DNA of 64,000 nt, taken from the IMG/VR virus record IMGVR_UViG_3300010430_000017, positions 18,545 through 82,544 of that record. One strand, written 5' to 3'. The number at the start of each line of letters is the position of its first letter. The stretch's first letter is position 1. Made by a program: the position numbers and the translations under genes. Under the pieces are notes generated by a model. That model searched no databases, was not told the origin of the DNA, and saw only the letters and a list, made by a program, of their open reading frames with translations. The DNA is from a virus. This document shows positions 1-8,728 of this stretch, piece by piece.

Positions 1-1
1 T

Positions 2-2347
2 AACTCCCCAAAAACTACTGGCATTTGTATGCACAATATTTACGGATATGACCTCCAGGTGTTCGAGAAACTTTCGGGGATTACCTATGATTGGGATAGT
101 ATTAATAATAGGAAGGTTAAGATTATTGATAGTCTTGTGATGTCAAGAGTTCTTTGGCCTGATAGACCCGTGGTGAAAGGAACTAAGTCTCAGCATGGTT
201 TAGAAGCTTTTGGCATTAGGACCGGTATAGCGAAGCCTAAAGTAGAAGATTGGTCCGATCAATCTTTGGAGGTTTATATAAACAGAGTAATAGAGGATGT
301 AAAGATTAACAAAGCAACTTATTTCATGTTGTTAAAAGAAACAAGAGATGTAGCGTTTAGTAACGGAGCTAAAAAAGGTTCTTGGACAGAAGCATTACAA
401 ATGGGTATGAAGAGTGCCTACCTGATGAGTAAACAAGAGAAAGATGGTGCTGTTTTTGCGGTGGACGATGCGAAAAGGCTTATCCACAGTATTGACCAAC
501 AAATGAAAGAAATCGCCGAAGATGTTGAACCGAAGTTAGGGGAACGTGCTCTGCCTAAAGCTAAACAACCTAATTTTCCATCACAACCTTGGAAAAAACC
601 CTTTGATTTTAAATCACCCTTCAAAGCAAAAGGAGGGCTAAAAAAACCTGTTAATGAATATTTGAAAACTACTGGCATACCGGCGCACCAAAGGGAGGAC
701 TATATCTGTTCTATGCTGGAGAAAGAAGTGGTCGATGGTCACACCTTAATCCACAACTACATAGAAGACGAGTTACCTAAACATCCTACTCTTCTCTCAC
801 AAGCTTCAATTAATTACTGCCTTAAGTTTGGTATTAATGAACTCCAAGAACAGTTCAAGGAGATAAAAACGATATGGGGTCTAAAAATCCAAGGATACTC
901 TCCAGATGAAGAAAGAAAACTCACTGAACCTATGAGGTTAGCCAACCAAAATGATATAAAGAATTTTTTTATATCCGAACTCGGGTGGAAACCACAACTA
1001 TGGAGAACAAAAAACTTACTTGTGGATTTAAAGACAAAGCAAAACTTCCCAAAAGATGAGCAAGAAAAAAAGATTCAGAAGTATATAAAAGATATTCAAG
1101 AAAGCCCCTATAAATCACTGGTCCTGAAAGAACTTGGATACAAGAAAGACCCCGACTTTAAATCCAAAGCCTTTTATAATAGGGTGAAAAGGAACGGGAG
1201 GGCTGTTCCTTCTTCACCTCAACTGAAAAATATACGAGGGGATCTTTGTCCAAGTCTTGAAAAATTAGATGCTGGTATGGCAAAAAAGATAGTGTTGTGG
1301 TTAAGTTTAAGAAACAGAAGGACAACAATAAAATCTTTTGATAAAAACACTGGCTGGCTTAATCACCGTAGATTACAGGTAGATGGTAGGCTGCCAGGGG
1401 CAAGTACGGGGTTGACTAACACCAGGAGACAGAAACATCATATTATATGCAACATTCCTGCTGCATCTGATTCTGTTGTTCTTGGTAAAGAAGTCAGGGA
1501 TCTTTTTATAAGTCCAAAAAATTACTGTTGTGTTGGGGCGGATGCATCTGGGATTGAAGGTAGGGCTATGGCAGAAGCTGCTTGGAATTTTGATAATGGA
1601 GCTTATGCAGAGATTATTTTAAACGGTGATGTTCACAATGAAAATGCTAAATCCTTTTCTAAAGCTATCGGGAGAGAGGTCGGCAGGGGAGAAGGAAAAT
1701 CTCCTTTCTACGCAGGAATTTATGGATGTCAAGCAAAGAAGCAAGCAACTTTGTTAGGTGTTGAAGAGAGGTTAGGTGATGCTATTAATAAGGCTTTGTG
1801 GGAAGTTGCATGGGGATTAGAGAAGTGTAAAAATGCACTTGGTGTTTATTGGGAAAATACTGGTAAAAAATATATAATGGCTATAGATGGATCAAAAATA
1901 TTTACCCGTAGTAAGCACAGCCTCCTCAATGCATATTTACAAAGTGCTGATTCTATTCTAATGGATTGGGCTTGTTGTTGGATTCATGATAAAATTAAAG
2001 AGGAAAAATTAGATGCTCAACGGTGGATTTATTACCATGACGAGATAAATCATTATCATAACTTGAAAGAGGTTCAATACGAGTTATTTCCATTAGATAA
2101 GAAGCCAGAGGAGTACAGAGATAAAATTCAATACTCAAAACCTAAACTTTTTAGAGAAGGAGAGATCCTACACTTTGGTTTACCTAAAGGGGAAGATCCT
2201 CTCCCCACGGATCAATGGATACAACACTATTCAAGGGTTGGTGAAATCTGTGTTGAAGGTATTAAGAATGCTGGGAAGCACTACGGTTTTAGAGTCCCTT
2301 TAGATGGGCAATATATTTTAGGGGGGTCATGGGGAAAAACTCACTGA
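2..2347 (+). CDS. Family A DNA polymerase, T7 gp5-like (5' end outside window)
   Basis: This is the replicative DNA polymerase with a 3'-5' proofreading domain. The frame is open to the left edge, and the first visible residues (HNIYGYDL) look like exonuclease motif II, so the start lies upstream and the ATG at 29 is internal. Polymerase motif A (GADASGIEGR) lies near codon 505 counted from that ATG, the O-helix motif B (R..K......YG) near 555-570, and motif C (HDE) near 670. At the expected Exo III position the text reads RVIEDVKIN, so the usual Tyr appears to be Arg while the metal-binding Asp is kept. The gene ends in TGA and is followed by endonuclease-like genes that separate it from the primase-helicase. 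The polymerase call is very firm; the Exo III substitution rests on a by-eye alignment. Confidence 0.95.
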   Translation, partial: NSPKTTGICMHNIYGYDLQVFEKLSGITYDWDSINNRKVKIIDSLVMSRVLWPDRPVVKGTKSQHGLEAFGIRTGIAKPKVEDWSDQSLEVYINRVIEDVKINKATYFMLLKETRDVAFSNGAKKGSWTEALQMGMKSAYLMSKQEKDGAVFAVDDAKRLIHSIDQQMKEIAEDVEPKLGERALPKAKQPNFPSQPWKKPFDFKSPFKAKGGLKKPVNEYLKTTGIPAHQREDYICSMLEKEVVDGHTLIHNYIEDELPKHPTLLSQASINYCLKFGINELQEQFKEIKTIWGLKIQGYSPDEERKLTEPMRLANQNDIKNFFISELGWKPQLWRTKNLLVDLKTKQNFPKDEQEKKIQKYIKDIQESPYKSLVLKELGYKKDPDFKSKAFYNRVKRNGRAVPSSPQLKNIRGDLCPSLEKLDAGMAKKIVLWLSLRNRRTTIKSFDKNTGWLNHRRLQVDGRLPGASTGLTNTRRQKHHIICNIPAASDSVVLGKEVRDLFISPKNYCCVGADASGIEGRAMAEAAWNFDNGAYAEIILNGDVHNENAKSFSKAIGREVGRGEGKSPFYAGIYGCQAKKQATLLGVEERLGDAINKALWEVAWGLEKCKNALGVYWENTGKKYIMAIDGSKIFTRSKHSLLNAYLQSADSILMDWACCWIHDKIKEEKLDAQRWIYYHDEINHYHNLKEVQYELFPLDKKPEEYRDKIQYSKPKLFREGEILHFGLPKGEDPLPTDQWIQHYSRVGEICVEGIKNAGKHYGFRVPLDGQYILGGSWGKTH

Positions 2348-2372
2348 AGAATTAATAATAATAAGGAGTTAT

Positions 2373-3191
2373 ATGAGAGTAGACTTAAGTATTGTTGGGA
2401 AGAAGTTCAACAGGTTGAGAGTATTAGAATTTATAGGACAAGACAAGAATAAAAAATCTCTATTTAAATGTTTATGTGACTGTGGAAATGAGGGTATTTT
2501 TAGAGGTACAGAAGTAAAAAATGGGCATACCAAATCTTGTGGTTGTTTTCAAAAAGAAAGTAGATTTAAACACGGCTATAATAATACCTCAATTTACCAA
2601 GCCTATTGTGACATGAAAGATAGGTGCTATAATCTCAAGAACCCTTATTATAAGGACTATGGGGAAAGAAATATAAAAGTCTGTGAAGATTGGTTAGATA
2701 AGGAAACGGGTTTTATTAGGTTTTTAAATTCTGTAGGCGAAAAACCTGACGGAAAATATTCATTGGGCCGTATAGACAACGATTTAGGTTATTTTCCCGG
2801 TAATTGTAGATGGGAAACTGATACTGAGCAGAATCGGAATCTTAGGAGTAACCGTTTGCTTGAGTATAAAGGAGAGACTAAGTGTGTTGCGGAATGGACT
2901 GAGATTTCTGGCCTGAATAAAAGTACCTTTAATCATAGACTACGGGCCGGGTGGAGTATGGAGAAAATTATGACAACACCAGTACATAGGCCCGAAATAT
3001 ATAGTTACAAAGATATAGAAGATACCTTACCTAATTTAGCAAAGATGTTTAATCTAAGTGTAGCTGTTTTCAGAAAAAGGCTAAGAAGAGGTTGGGATAT
3101 AGAAGAAGCATTAGAAACACCGCAATTATACAAAAGAATAACAAAACCCTTGACAAACACAATACCAAATGATATTATCCACAAAGATTAA
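2373..3191 (+). CDS. Homing-endonuclease-like protein with HTH repeats
   Basis: This 272-residue protein belongs to a phage family usually annotated as putative homing endonuclease. An N-terminal zinc-binding region (CLCDCGN then SCGC) precedes a core with YGERNIKVCEDW and the signature SLGRIDNDLGYFPGNCRW followed by EQNRNLRSN. Two C-terminal HTH-like repeats follow, each of the form STFNHRLRAGWSMEKIMTTP. Related genes lie at 28457-29239 (- strand) and 43381-43938. A clear SD (AAGGAG) precedes the ATG. The gene sits between two replication genes, a typical place for a mobile endonuclease. The family resemblance is strong; nuclease activity is inferred. Confidence 0.7.
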   Translation: MRVDLSIVGKKFNRLRVLEFIGQDKNKKSLFKCLCDCGNEGIFRGTEVKNGHTKSCGCFQKESRFKHGYNNTSIYQAYCDMKDRCYNLKNPYYKDYGERNIKVCEDWLDKETGFIRFLNSVGEKPDGKYSLGRIDNDLGYFPGNCRWETDTEQNRNLRSNRLLEYKGETKCVAEWTEISGLNKSTFNHRLRAGWSMEKIMTTPVHRPEIYSYKDIEDTLPNLAKMFNLSVAVFRKRLRRGWDIEEALETPQLYKRITKPLTNTIPNDIIHKD

Positions 3192-3204
3192 AAAGGAGAA
3201 ACAA

Positions 3205-3459
3205 ATGAATGAAACGAAGTACGAACTTGTAAAAGAGATTACACTAAAGGAGTTTTCGGAAAAGAATCCTTGGTTTGTGGAAGATAATTCTGATTGGTTA
3301 CTGAAGCAAGGAATCATCAAAGAAGTTAAAACTTTTAAACCTTTTGAGGTAACTACAAAGATTAATACTCAAAGAGATTTAGATAATTTTATGGAGGATC
3401 TTGTTGAGATGCGTTCTGCACCAGCATTTAATCTTTATACTAAACTTTGTAACATATAA
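3205..3459 (+). CDS. Conserved-looking small phage protein, unknown
   Basis: This encodes 84 residues with no recognised domain, mixed charge and no membrane segment. The start chosen is the ATG at 3205, six bases after an AAAAGGAG ribosome site. An in-frame upstream start at 3169 would overlap the preceding gene and has no SD. It lies between two endonuclease-like genes. Confidence 0.6.
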   Translation: MNETKYELVKEITLKEFSEKNPWFVEDNSDWLLKQGIIKEVKTFKPFEVTTKINTQRDLDNFMEDLVEMRSAPAFNLYTKLCNI

Positions 3460-3471
3460 ATAAGGGGGACA

Positions 3472-3969
3472 ATGCTAACATCTAATGTAATTGCAGCTAT
3501 CAAGAGGTCATTCTCAAGATCTCAAACAGCTAAGAAATTTAAAAACAAATCAATTGTACCTCATAAGACAGGTATTAGAGGAGGAAAGATAGGAGAATGT
3601 AATGTCTGTAAAGCTCATATCCCTTTGTACAAGCTCCAAATAGATCATTGTGACCCTATAACCCCTGTAATGATGCCAGCTAAGTATATGAGCTTTGTAA
3701 TGCTATTCAAGAGGACATTCTGCCCAGAGAAGAATTTACAAGTTATATGCCCTGAGTGTCATGATAAAAAAAGCAAGAAAGAAAATAAAGAAAGAGTTTA
3801 TTGGAGGAAACATAAGAAATTTCTTGTATGCAGAAAAGTTTGGGGTTGTAGAATTAAAACAATTCCTGTAATTAATATGAAAGATTTTGATGAAGAATGG
3901 GAAATTATGGGAGTGTTTAAGACGAAGAAAGAAGCTGATAGTTTTTCAAAGAAACTTAGGAAGTTATAA
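3472..3969 (+). CDS. HNH endonuclease
   Basis: This 165-residue protein has a ββα-metal HNH core: CNVC near residues 41-44, IDHCDPI as the first HNH segment, and NLQVICPECHDKKSKKE as the closing N/H and zinc-knuckle segment. HNH proteins of this kind act as nicking or homing endonucleases and are common in phages. A lysine-rich N-terminus and a C-terminal extension without known motifs flank the core. The ATG follows AAGGGGG. With 2373-3191 it forms an endonuclease cluster inserted between polymerase and primase-helicase. Confidence 0.85.
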   Translation: MLTSNVIAAIKRSFSRSQTAKKFKNKSIVPHKTGIRGGKIGECNVCKAHIPLYKLQIDHCDPITPVMMPAKYMSFVMLFKRTFCPEKNLQVICPECHDKKSKKENKERVYWRKHKKFLVCRKVWGCRIKTIPVINMKDFDEEWEIMGVFKTKKEADSFSKKLRKL

Positions 3970-3981
3970 GGAGAATGAATA

Positions 3982-4155
3982 ATGTTATCCTTCCTAAAAA
4001 CCAAATACAAAATAAGAAAGACAAATACTGGGTATTTCGTCCCAATGCATAAGAAATTCTGGATGTGCATTTACAAAGACATTAATAATTGGATGCGCTA
4101 CCCTACGTACCATAGTGCTTTGAGATTTATTAATAGATCAGGAGGTCATTTGTGA
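3982..4155 (+). CDS. Small basic protein, unknown
   Basis: This short ORF encodes 57 residues beginning MLSFLKTKYKIRKT, aromatic and basic, with no known motif. An AAGGAG lies about six bases before the ATG. Its last bases overlap the GTG start of the next gene, which suggests coupled translation and supports it as a real gene. Confidence 0.55.
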   Translation: MLSFLKTKYKIRKTNTGYFVPMHKKFWMCIYKDINNWMRYPTYHSALRFINRSGGHL

Positions 4156-4313
4156 AACCACACATAACACAAAGAATACACCATCAAATATTTCTTCTAC
4201 AAGAATTATTATCATATCAAGCTTTGGATGATAATGGGTTTGATGAATATGAACAAAAGATTGTAAAACAAAGTATTGAGTTATTTGAGGAATTAATTGA
4301 GTTGTTGAAGTAA
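4152..4313 (+). CDS. Small acidic helical protein, GTG start
   Basis: This encodes 53 residues ending in a Leu/Glu-rich helix (QSIELFEELIELLK). It starts at GTG 4152, after a perfect AGGAGG at 4140-4145, and overlaps the stop of the preceding gene by four bases. No domain is recognised. The strong SD and overlap are the evidence. Confidence 0.55.
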   Translation: MKPHITQRIHHQIFLLQELLSYQALDDNGFDEYEQKIVKQSIELFEELIELLK

Positions 4314-4356
4314 ACTTTATAATATATAATCTGGTTTTACCAGCTTGGAGAAAATC

Positions 4357-4614
4357 ATGAATAAAGTTCAGAGATGTGAAAAGTTTTTGGTGGAGAATGG
4401 TTGGGCGTTGGAGCCTGAATCTACATTCGGGAGTGACTATACAGCCTTTTATAAAGAAGGACTCGTAACCGTTGATATCAATAGCTCTGAGATAGTTCTT
4501 GTTGGAGAGATTGGCGACTTTTGCCACCTGCCGGTTGACTATTATACTCTCATTGGGGCCTTGATGGAGTACCGGCAAATCGCAGTCAATTATGTTCCTG
4601 TAAAAGCGGTTTAG
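4357..4614 (+). CDS. Conserved-looking small phage protein, unknown
   Basis: This encodes 85 residues starting MNKVQRCEKFLVENGW. The ATG at 4357 is preferred to a TTG at 4345 because a GGAG lies six bases upstream of it. The pattern of alternating hydrophobic strands (FGSDYTAFYKEGLVTVDI) looks like a small alpha/beta domain. Function unknown. Confidence 0.6.
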   Translation: MNKVQRCEKFLVENGWALEPESTFGSDYTAFYKEGLVTVDINSSEIVLVGEIGDFCHLPVDYYTLIGALMEYRQIAVNYVPVKAV

Positions 4615-4666
4615 GCAAGGCTTATTCAGGAAATTATATAGAATATAACCTTTACAAAGGATGATT

Positions 4667-4885
4667 ATGAAAAACGAAAAAGACTTAGAAAATATTGGTA
4701 ATAATATCTACCAAAGTGCAACATTGGGTAATATTGTAAGAACATTTAAACAAAATCTTGAGAGTTATATAGAATTTCAGACTATTAATGCTAAACTTAT
4801 GAGAGCTAAGTACGATGCATTGATTGCTGAAGGTTTTGATAAGGATCAGGCTGAGAGGATTATTAAAGAGACTAAATTGATTTAG
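4667..4885 (+). CDS. Small helical protein with UBA-like C-terminus, unknown
   Basis: This encodes 72 residues, predicted almost wholly alpha-helical. The C-terminal stretch (YDALIAEGFDKDQAERIIK) resembles the GF-x-x-x-A pattern of short UBA-like helical modules seen in many small phage proteins. The ATG at 4667 is preferred over 4661 because AAAGG then has workable spacing. Role unknown. Confidence 0.6.
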   Translation: MKNEKDLENIGNNIYQSATLGNIVRTFKQNLESYIEFQTINAKLMRAKYDALIAEGFDKDQAERIIKETKLI

Positions 4886-4894
4886 GGGGTTTCA

Positions 4895-5071
4895 ATGAGA
4901 TACAAAGTAGAGCACAACAGGTGTAGGTGCCACCCGGAGACTTGTAACTGCGATGATTATATGATTACTAAAGATGGTGAAAAATGGGTAACTATCTTTG
5001 ACAAAGGTAAGGCTTTTGAGGTTATGACTGCGATGAATTTTTATGACCTGAAAGTTTTACTTGATGAGTGA
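4895..5071 (+). CDS. Cys-rich small protein directly before the primase-helicase
   Basis: This encodes 58 residues with a compact Cys/His cluster (CRCHPETCNC, residues 10-19) that could bind a metal. An AGGGGG lies a few bases before the ATG. The end overlaps the ATG of the primase-helicase (5064), implying coupled expression. The next protein lacks the zinc-binding domain of T7 gp4, so a link is conceivable, but the spacing of these cysteines does not match the known primase zinc ribbon. Confidence 0.6.
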   Translation: MRYKVEHNRCRCHPETCNCDDYMITKDGEKWVTIFDKGKAFEVMTAMNFYDLKVLLDE

Positions 5072-6785
5072 TTTTTGGGAGAATGAAAGGAGATCTTGGA
5101 AAGTGACTAAGAAGAAATATGATTCTGAATATAAACCAAAAGAGACAGTGAAAGATATTCTCCAATACCCACAGAAAGCCATCCCGGAAAGAGGGCTTAA
5201 AGAAAGTACAATAAAGCGATTTGGGGTAAGAACTAAACTTAATACCCTAACACAAGAAATTGATGCGGTATATTTTCCATACAAAGACGAAAGCGGTAAA
5301 GTCACTGGTTATAAGAAAAGAGATTTGACTCTCCATAAGAAAGAGAAGTATCATTTCTCAGTCATTGGTTACGTTGGGGTTGAATCTCAGTTATTTGGTC
5401 AAGATAAGTGTAGATCAAAAGCTAAGAAGCTTTATATCACTGAAGGTGAATACGACCAAATGTCATGCTACCAAGCATACATGGAGAATGTTGGTAAGGA
5501 TTATAAACAGTACGGGGTCAATGTCGTGAGTATTGGTTGCGGGACCCCAAACGCTGTTGATCACATAACAGAAAATGAACATTTTATATCCGGGTTTGAG
5601 CAGGTAGTTTTGTGCTTTGATAATGATTCTTTGAGTGAGAGAGATCTGAAAAAGAAGAATCCGGGAATGAAAGGTGCAGAAGCAACTAATGCAGTGGGGG
5701 CATTCCTTAGAGATCATACTGTCCTTAAGATTAAATGGGAGAAATGCAATAAACTCCCTAATGGAAAATTCCCCAATGATCCTTCTGACTATCTAAAACC
5801 AGAAAATAATAAAGCGGATTGGCTCTACAGGGTAATGCTCTTCAATACAGAGGAGTACAGAAATAAGAAGATTGTTGGCATACATGATGTGTTTGAAAAA
5901 GGTGAAGTCCTGGAGCCTCTTGATAAAGGTGTGTACCTTGAGTCTTTTCCTAAATTAATGGATCTATTGCTGGGGATCAGGAAGAAAGAAGATACTTTAC
6001 TTTTAGCCCCTTCAGGTACCGGAAAAACAAGTGTTTGTTGTGCATTAGCTGCTGATATGGCCGAAGGCGGGGAGAAGGTAGGTGGGATACTATTAGAAGA
6101 AGGTATGAAGAGGACAGGACAAAGGTTTATTGCACAAAGACTTAGAATTCATCCTAATAAGTTTCAATTCGGGGAAAGACTTGGGAAGACTGATGACGAG
6201 GTGAGTAATGCGGAGGATTGGGTAGCAGAAAAGTATTTGTTTCTCGATCACCACGGGGCAATTTCAATAAACGAGCTTGTGGATTTATGCAAATTGTTCA
6301 TTTATAAGTACAATAGAACCTTTATTATCTTCGATCATATTTCTCTTGCTTGTGCTTCCGATGGTACTATTGAAGAAAGAGCAGAACTCACAGTAGCTAT
6401 GAATGCTATCACTGCTTTGTGCGAGAGTTGTGATGTTCATATTGTTGTAGTAGCGCATATTAATCGTAATGCTACTACTGTATCGAGTAAAGAGAGAGAG
6501 ATCACGGAGCCTAAGTGGAAGAGAACTTTTATCACTGATGGTAAAGGTACTCAGGCATTAGAAGCTCTTGCTCACAATATTATCACTATTGACAAAGAGA
6601 GACTGCCGGATGGGACCAGAGGAAGAATTAGATTATTTCTTGGAAAGAACAGGGGCGCTGATACACTGGGCTTTGCTGATATCACACGCATGCATCCTGA
6701 TACAGGGGTGTTCTACGATGCTTCTGATGAGAGATGGACACCTAATGGTTGGACTACTGATGAAGATAATACTACAGGTTACTAA
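5064..6785 (+). CDS. TOPRIM primase-helicase, T7 gp4-like, no N-terminal zinc domain
   Basis: This replicative helicase with a primase-type TOPRIM domain should unwind the fork and work with the family A polymerase. The TOPRIM segment is visible as YITEGEYDQ near residue 120 and LCFDNDS near 185. The RecA-like DnaB helicase part has Walker A APSGTGKT near residue 315, FIIFDHIS as Walker B, and VVVAHINRN as the H4 region. There is no Cys4 zinc ribbon at the N-terminus, so it resembles the short gp4B-type form. Two starts are possible: ATG 5064, overlapping the previous gene, or GTG 5103 with a better SD (AAGGAGA). Function is firm; priming ability is uncertain. Confidence 0.93.
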   Translation: MSDFWENERRSWKVTKKKYDSEYKPKETVKDILQYPQKAIPERGLKESTIKRFGVRTKLNTLTQEIDAVYFPYKDESGKVTGYKKRDLTLHKKEKYHFSVIGYVGVESQLFGQDKCRSKAKKLYITEGEYDQMSCYQAYMENVGKDYKQYGVNVVSIGCGTPNAVDHITENEHFISGFEQVVLCFDNDSLSERDLKKKNPGMKGAEATNAVGAFLRDHTVLKIKWEKCNKLPNGKFPNDPSDYLKPENNKADWLYRVMLFNTEEYRNKKIVGIHDVFEKGEVLEPLDKGVYLESFPKLMDLLLGIRKKEDTLLLAPSGTGKTSVCCALAADMAEGGEKVGGILLEEGMKRTGQRFIAQRLRIHPNKFQFGERLGKTDDEVSNAEDWVAEKYLFLDHHGAISINELVDLCKLFIYKYNRTFIIFDHISLACASDGTIEERAELTVAMNAITALCESCDVHIVVVAHINRNATTVSSKEREITEPKWKRTFITDGKGTQALEALAHNIITIDKERLPDGTRGRIRLFLGKNRGADTLGFADITRMHPDTGVFYDASDERWTPNGWTTDEDNTTGY

Positions 6786-6792
6786 ATAACTC

Positions 6793-6821
6793 TTGACAAG
6801 CACCATGAGATGATGTAGATT
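6793..6821 (+). promoter_or_regulatory. sigma70-like promoter
   Basis: TTGACA at 6793 and TAGATT at 6816 are separated by exactly 17 bases, directly after the primase-helicase stop. It would start the transcript carrying the SSB-like gene. It shares the TAACTCTTGACAA context with the promoter at 8700. Confidence 0.75.
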
Positions 6822-6847
6822 ACATTAAACTAAAACAAGGAGGCTTA

Positions 6848-7066
6848 ATGGCATTAGCGCTGCACATCAAAACAAATACTGAAGATTATCTGAATGTATG
6901 GGATGAATGGAGTCTTGAAAATATTGAAACTTGGATTAAATCATTAAATATTATCTCGGATGGTTGGGAAATTGCCTTGACAGGCCCTGACGAATTTGGT
7001 ATAAAGAGAAAGATTAATCGTGTGATTAATCAAATTAATAGAGAAAATAACAAGGAGAATGATTAA
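6848..7066 (+). CDS. Small phage protein preceding SSB, unknown
   Basis: This encodes 72 residues, Trp-rich in the middle (WDEWSLENIETWIKSLN). It has a perfect AAGGAGG before the ATG and its stop overlaps the ATG of the SSB-like gene (TAATG), so the two are probably translated together. No domain recognised. A replication accessory role is possible from position only. Confidence 0.6.
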   Translation: MALALHIKTNTEDYLNVWDEWSLENIETWIKSLNIISDGWEIALTGPDEFGIKRKINRVINQINRENNKEND

Positions 7067-8049
7067 TGAGTAGGCTTGATGAATTGAAAAAGAAAGTAAT
7101 TGAAGAAACCCCTGTCACAAATAATAGTGATGGACCTTCTGTTGATTATGAAGCTTTAAACAAATACATGGTTGAGACAGTTGGCCTTGAACAAGAAGAG
7201 ACTGTTATTGGTATTATCTCAGGAGTAGTGAACCTTGGCCTTCAGGAGCAGCAGGATGGTAGAGTAGAATGGAATGGCTCCCCGGAAGATGAGCAAGCTG
7301 AGATTGACAAAAACCCAAACACTTATTTTGAGACTGATTATGAAGGTAAGAGATGGAAAAGATGGCCCACTAAACCTGCTAAATCAGTAGCCCTTGTTAT
7401 CGACTTCCCTGAGATTATTGTGGATAAAGCTCCTTTCTTTGGTGCTGAATCCAACCCTGCACCCCTCAGAATCTGCATGAATGGCTCTTTCTGGAGAACT
7501 GAGCTTGGTATGATGACTCTTGGTAGACCCTATCCAATGAATCTTAGAAAGAATGAGAAGACTAATAATCAGTGGTCAATGCTTCCTAATAATACGCTTT
7601 GTAAAGCTGCTGTAATGACAAAGACAATTACCAAAGGGGATGCTTTTCTTCCTCAAAACGTTATTGATTTGCTTGGTAAGTCAATGTTATTCAGTGTAAG
7701 TGTATTCTTTAATGCTAAGGGATATTACACAGAAAGAGTTAAGTTGGCTGGGGGATTAATGAGAGGACAGCAAGTTCCTGAATATGATGAAGACCTCTTA
7801 TTCTATACTGATATGAATATTACTAATGATCCTGTGAGTATTAAGTATTTGACAGCGCCTATTATTAACACAATGAAACTTAGTCCTGAATATGAAGATT
7901 CAAAGATTAAACAGCAGATTGAGGATATTCATAGTTACCAGAAGAATAATAGTAAGCCCGATGAAGGTCTTCCTGATAATACAGAATACGGTGTGGATCA
8001 TACTCAGGAGAGTGTACCTCCTATTTCAGACGATGATATCCCCTTTTGA
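7066..8049 (+). CDS. Single-stranded DNA-binding protein (candidate)
   Basis: This 327-residue protein ends in an acidic tail and the tip SDDDIPF, the hallmark C-terminus by which bacterial and phage SSBs contact replication partners. The body is rich in beta structure and aromatic residues, as expected for an OB fold, but is longer than E. coli SSB or T7 gp2.5. It lies directly after the primase-helicase in a T7-like replication module. The tail is clear; the SSB assignment for the body is inference. Its TGA stop immediately after the terminal Phe is good evidence that TGA is a real stop codon in this phage. Confidence 0.75.
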   Translation: MSRLDELKKKVIEETPVTNNSDGPSVDYEALNKYMVETVGLEQEETVIGIISGVVNLGLQEQQDGRVEWNGSPEDEQAEIDKNPNTYFETDYEGKRWKRWPTKPAKSVALVIDFPEIIVDKAPFFGAESNPAPLRICMNGSFWRTELGMMTLGRPYPMNLRKNEKTNNQWSMLPNNTLCKAAVMTKTITKGDAFLPQNVIDLLGKSMLFSVSVFFNAKGYYTERVKLAGGLMRGQQVPEYDEDLLFYTDMNITNDPVSIKYLTAPIINTMKLSPEYEDSKIKQQIEDIHSYQKNNSKPDEGLPDNTEYGVDHTQESVPPISDDDIPF

Positions 8050-8089
8050 TATCTTCAATGATTACAGTAACTTAGGGTAAATAACTAAA

Positions 8090-8119
8090 AGGTGTGCCTT
8101 TGTTTCAAGAGGCACACCT
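8090..8119. other. Perfect 9-bp hairpin in 5' leader
   Basis: AGGTGTGCC at 8090 pairs with GGCACACCT at 8111 across a 12-base loop. No T-run follows on the + strand, so it is more likely an mRNA leader hairpin or processing site than an intrinsic terminator. Confidence 0.5.
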
Positions 8120-8138
8120 AAACAAAACAGGAGGTAGT

Positions 8139-8333
8139 ATGAGTAATAACACGAACAATAACTATGGAATTGGATTCTCAGGACTTCTTACAGTTCTTTT
8201 TATTGGCCTTAAATTAACAGGTTATATTACTTGGAGTTGGTTGTGGGTTCTCTCTCCTTTGTGGATCTCTTTTTTGATTGCTTTATTGATTGTCGGTATG
8301 GTTGTAGGTGTTGCAATTATAGCGGACAAATAG
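8139..8333 (+). CDS. Small two-TM membrane protein (Fragile-X-F-type phage family)
   Basis: This encodes 64 residues: an Asn-rich N-terminus (MSNNTNNNYGIGFSG) followed by two hydrophobic segments (about 14-30 and 40-60) separated by WSWLWVLSPLW. This pattern matches a small membrane protein widespread in phages and often annotated transmembrane Fragile-X-F protein. Function is not established. The start is fixed by the AGGAGG before the ATG. Confidence 0.75.
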   Translation: MSNNTNNNYGIGFSGLLTVLFIGLKLTGYITWSWLWVLSPLWISFLIALLIVGMVVGVAIIADK

Positions 8334-8344
8334 GGGGGCTTACA

Positions 8345-8692
8345 ATGGACAAAAAAGAAATTCAAAGAAGAATGACTGCACTTGAAGGTAAAGAAATCTT
8401 CATGATTAATAATGGACAGAAAGAAATAGGAGTTATTTCAGGTTGTGATTACTACGTAGGTATTTCTATTCAGAACACATATAATAAAGACAGATACATT
8501 TATTGTTATAATGGACCTTATTCTCCACACAAAGTAATAGGAGGTGATTACTCGGTACATGATGATGAGATGGAGATATTTCTCTCCTATGCAGAAGCAG
8601 AAGTCTTTGATCAGGACAAATATATAAATGAAATAAACATAACGTCTGGTCTTGGAGGTACTCCTTCTTACGCTACATGCGCATTTGTATAA
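8345..8692 (+). CDS. Hypothetical phage protein
   Basis: This encodes 115 residues starting MDKKEIQRRMTALEG, with a beta-rich, Tyr-rich middle and no recognised domain. A GGGGGG run precedes the ATG at 8345; the longer in-frame ORF would run through the membrane-protein gene. It ends just before a terminator/promoter element. Confidence 0.6.
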   Translation: MDKKEIQRRMTALEGKEIFMINNGQKEIGVISGCDYYVGISIQNTYNKDRYIYCYNGPYSPHKVIGGDYSVHDDEMEIFLSYAEAEVFDQDKYINEINITSGLGGTPSYATCAFV

Positions 8693-8699
8693 ATAACTC

Positions 8700-8728
8700 T
8701 TGACAATCCCCCTGATCCGTAGTATATA
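8700..8728 (+). promoter_or_regulatory. sigma70-like promoter embedded in a terminator hairpin
   Basis: TTGACA at 8700 and TATATA at 8723 have a 17-base spacer. The spacer is the left arm and the -10 lies in the loop of the 14-bp hairpin at 8705-8746. Initiation is expected near 8735, inside the right arm, so transcripts starting here cannot form the terminator. Confidence 0.8.
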
